From: Pelagibacteraceae bacterium BACL5 MAG-120820-bin39
GTDB taxonomy: Bacteria; Pseudomonadota; Alphaproteobacteria; Pelagibacterales; Pelagibacteraceae
Assembly: GCA_001438335.1 (NCBI GenBank)
Contig: LIBV01000018.1
Location: 1-13,814 of the forward strand
Length of the DNA: 13,814 nt
Direction: 5' to 3'
The translations under genes and the position numbers were made by a program. This document shows positions 13,634 through 13,814 of the stretch, piece after piece. Every line of letters starts with the position of its first letter. The stretch's first letter is position 1. The notes beneath the pieces are model-generated. The model saw only the letters and a list, made by a program, of their open reading frames with translations, was not told the origin of the DNA and did no database searches.

Positions 13634-13814
13634 GATCCGCAGGGGGATCTTTTTTTTCACTTATGTTTGGCCAGATCTCAGAATATGTTTTATTGATTTC
13701 TAACCATCGTTCACTACCAGGTTTAGTGTCTGCAGTTATAGCATCAACTGGGCATTCTGGCTCACAAACGCCACAATCTATACACTCATCCGGTTTAATT
13801 ACAAGCATATTTTT
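13575..13814 (-). CDS. fdxA: Seven-iron-type ferredoxin FdxA, C-terminal part (5' end outside window)
   Basis: Small electron carrier. The frame stays open to the window edge, and the residues before the Met at 13808 (KN) match the family's ENMLVIHPDECIDCG region, so that Met is internal and about 30 N-terminal residues are missing. Visible are the [4Fe-4S] motif CIDCGVCEPECPVDAI (CX2CX2CX3CP) and the C-terminal domain with GSERWLEINKTYSEIWPNI and KYEKYF, typical of FdxA in alphaproteobacteria. The conserved C-terminus confirms that the coding region really runs into the carD start instead of being frameshifted. Confidence 0.93.
   Translation of the reverse strand, partial: KNMLVIKPDECIDCGVCEPECPVDAITADTKPGSERWLEINKTYSEIWPNISEKKDPPADHEKFKNEQNKYEKYFKENL

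Noticed and set aside
13178..13703. Two plus-strand ORFs of 94 and 125 codons rich in Phe
   Set aside because: Phe-rich sequence is the antisense of the Lys-rich carD N-terminus; not genes.

Overview
The window looks like part of an AT-rich, streamlined alphaproteobacterial chromosome, most likely SAR11 clade (Candidatus Pelagibacter-like). The evidence is gene order and style: mutM-rpsT-dnaA, tlpA divergent from argH-(small lipoprotein)-lysA, coq7-dsbB-VTT/YqaA, and carD-fdxA are alphaproteobacterial neighbourhoods. Codon third positions are almost all A/T and spacers are tiny. The taxon is inferred from pattern recognition, not from a search.

Layout, left to right. (1) 1-3458, plus strand: the 3' end of mutM (DNA glycosylase), rpsT (ribosomal protein S20), a 283-bp AT-rich spacer with an 11-bp inverted repeat and DnaA-box-like sites, then dnaA and dnaN overlapping by 11 bp. 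(2) 3455-6899, minus strand: a tightly packed operon read argH -> small lipoprotein (lptM-like, 44 aa) -> lysA -> plsC-type acyltransferase. The first two junctions are ATGA stop/start overlaps. (3) 6924-8951: tlpA-like thioredoxin (plus, divergent from argH), a HIG1-domain twin-membrane protein (minus), an alpha/beta hydrolase (plus) and an HNH endonuclease (plus). (4) 8959-10559, minus strand: VTT/YqaA membrane protein -> dsbB -> coq7 with overlapping ends. (5) 10620-12417, plus strand: tRNA-Leu(CAA), followed only 6 nt later by an AMP-forming long-chain acyl-CoA ligase. (6) 12535-12747, plus strand: a self-contained mini-transcription unit with a TTGACA promoter, a 5' leader hairpin, a strong Shine-Dalgarno site, a 22-residue Lys/Arg/Ala peptide and an excellent intrinsic terminator. 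(7) 12746-13814, minus strand: fdxA (5' end outside the window) followed by an overlapping carD-like regulator with a lysine-rich N-terminal extension.

Functionally most of the window is core housekeeping: replication initiation and clamp, translation, arginine and lysine/diaminopimelate synthesis, phospholipid acylation, ubiquinone hydroxylation, envelope disulfide chemistry and fatty-acid activation. No insertion sequences, phage genes, CRISPR arrays or defence cassettes are visible. The most unusual item is the 22-aa basic peptide gene with its paired RNA hairpins. After it come the tRNA/acyl-CoA-ligase junction, the small lipoprotein gene and the carD/fdxA overlap.
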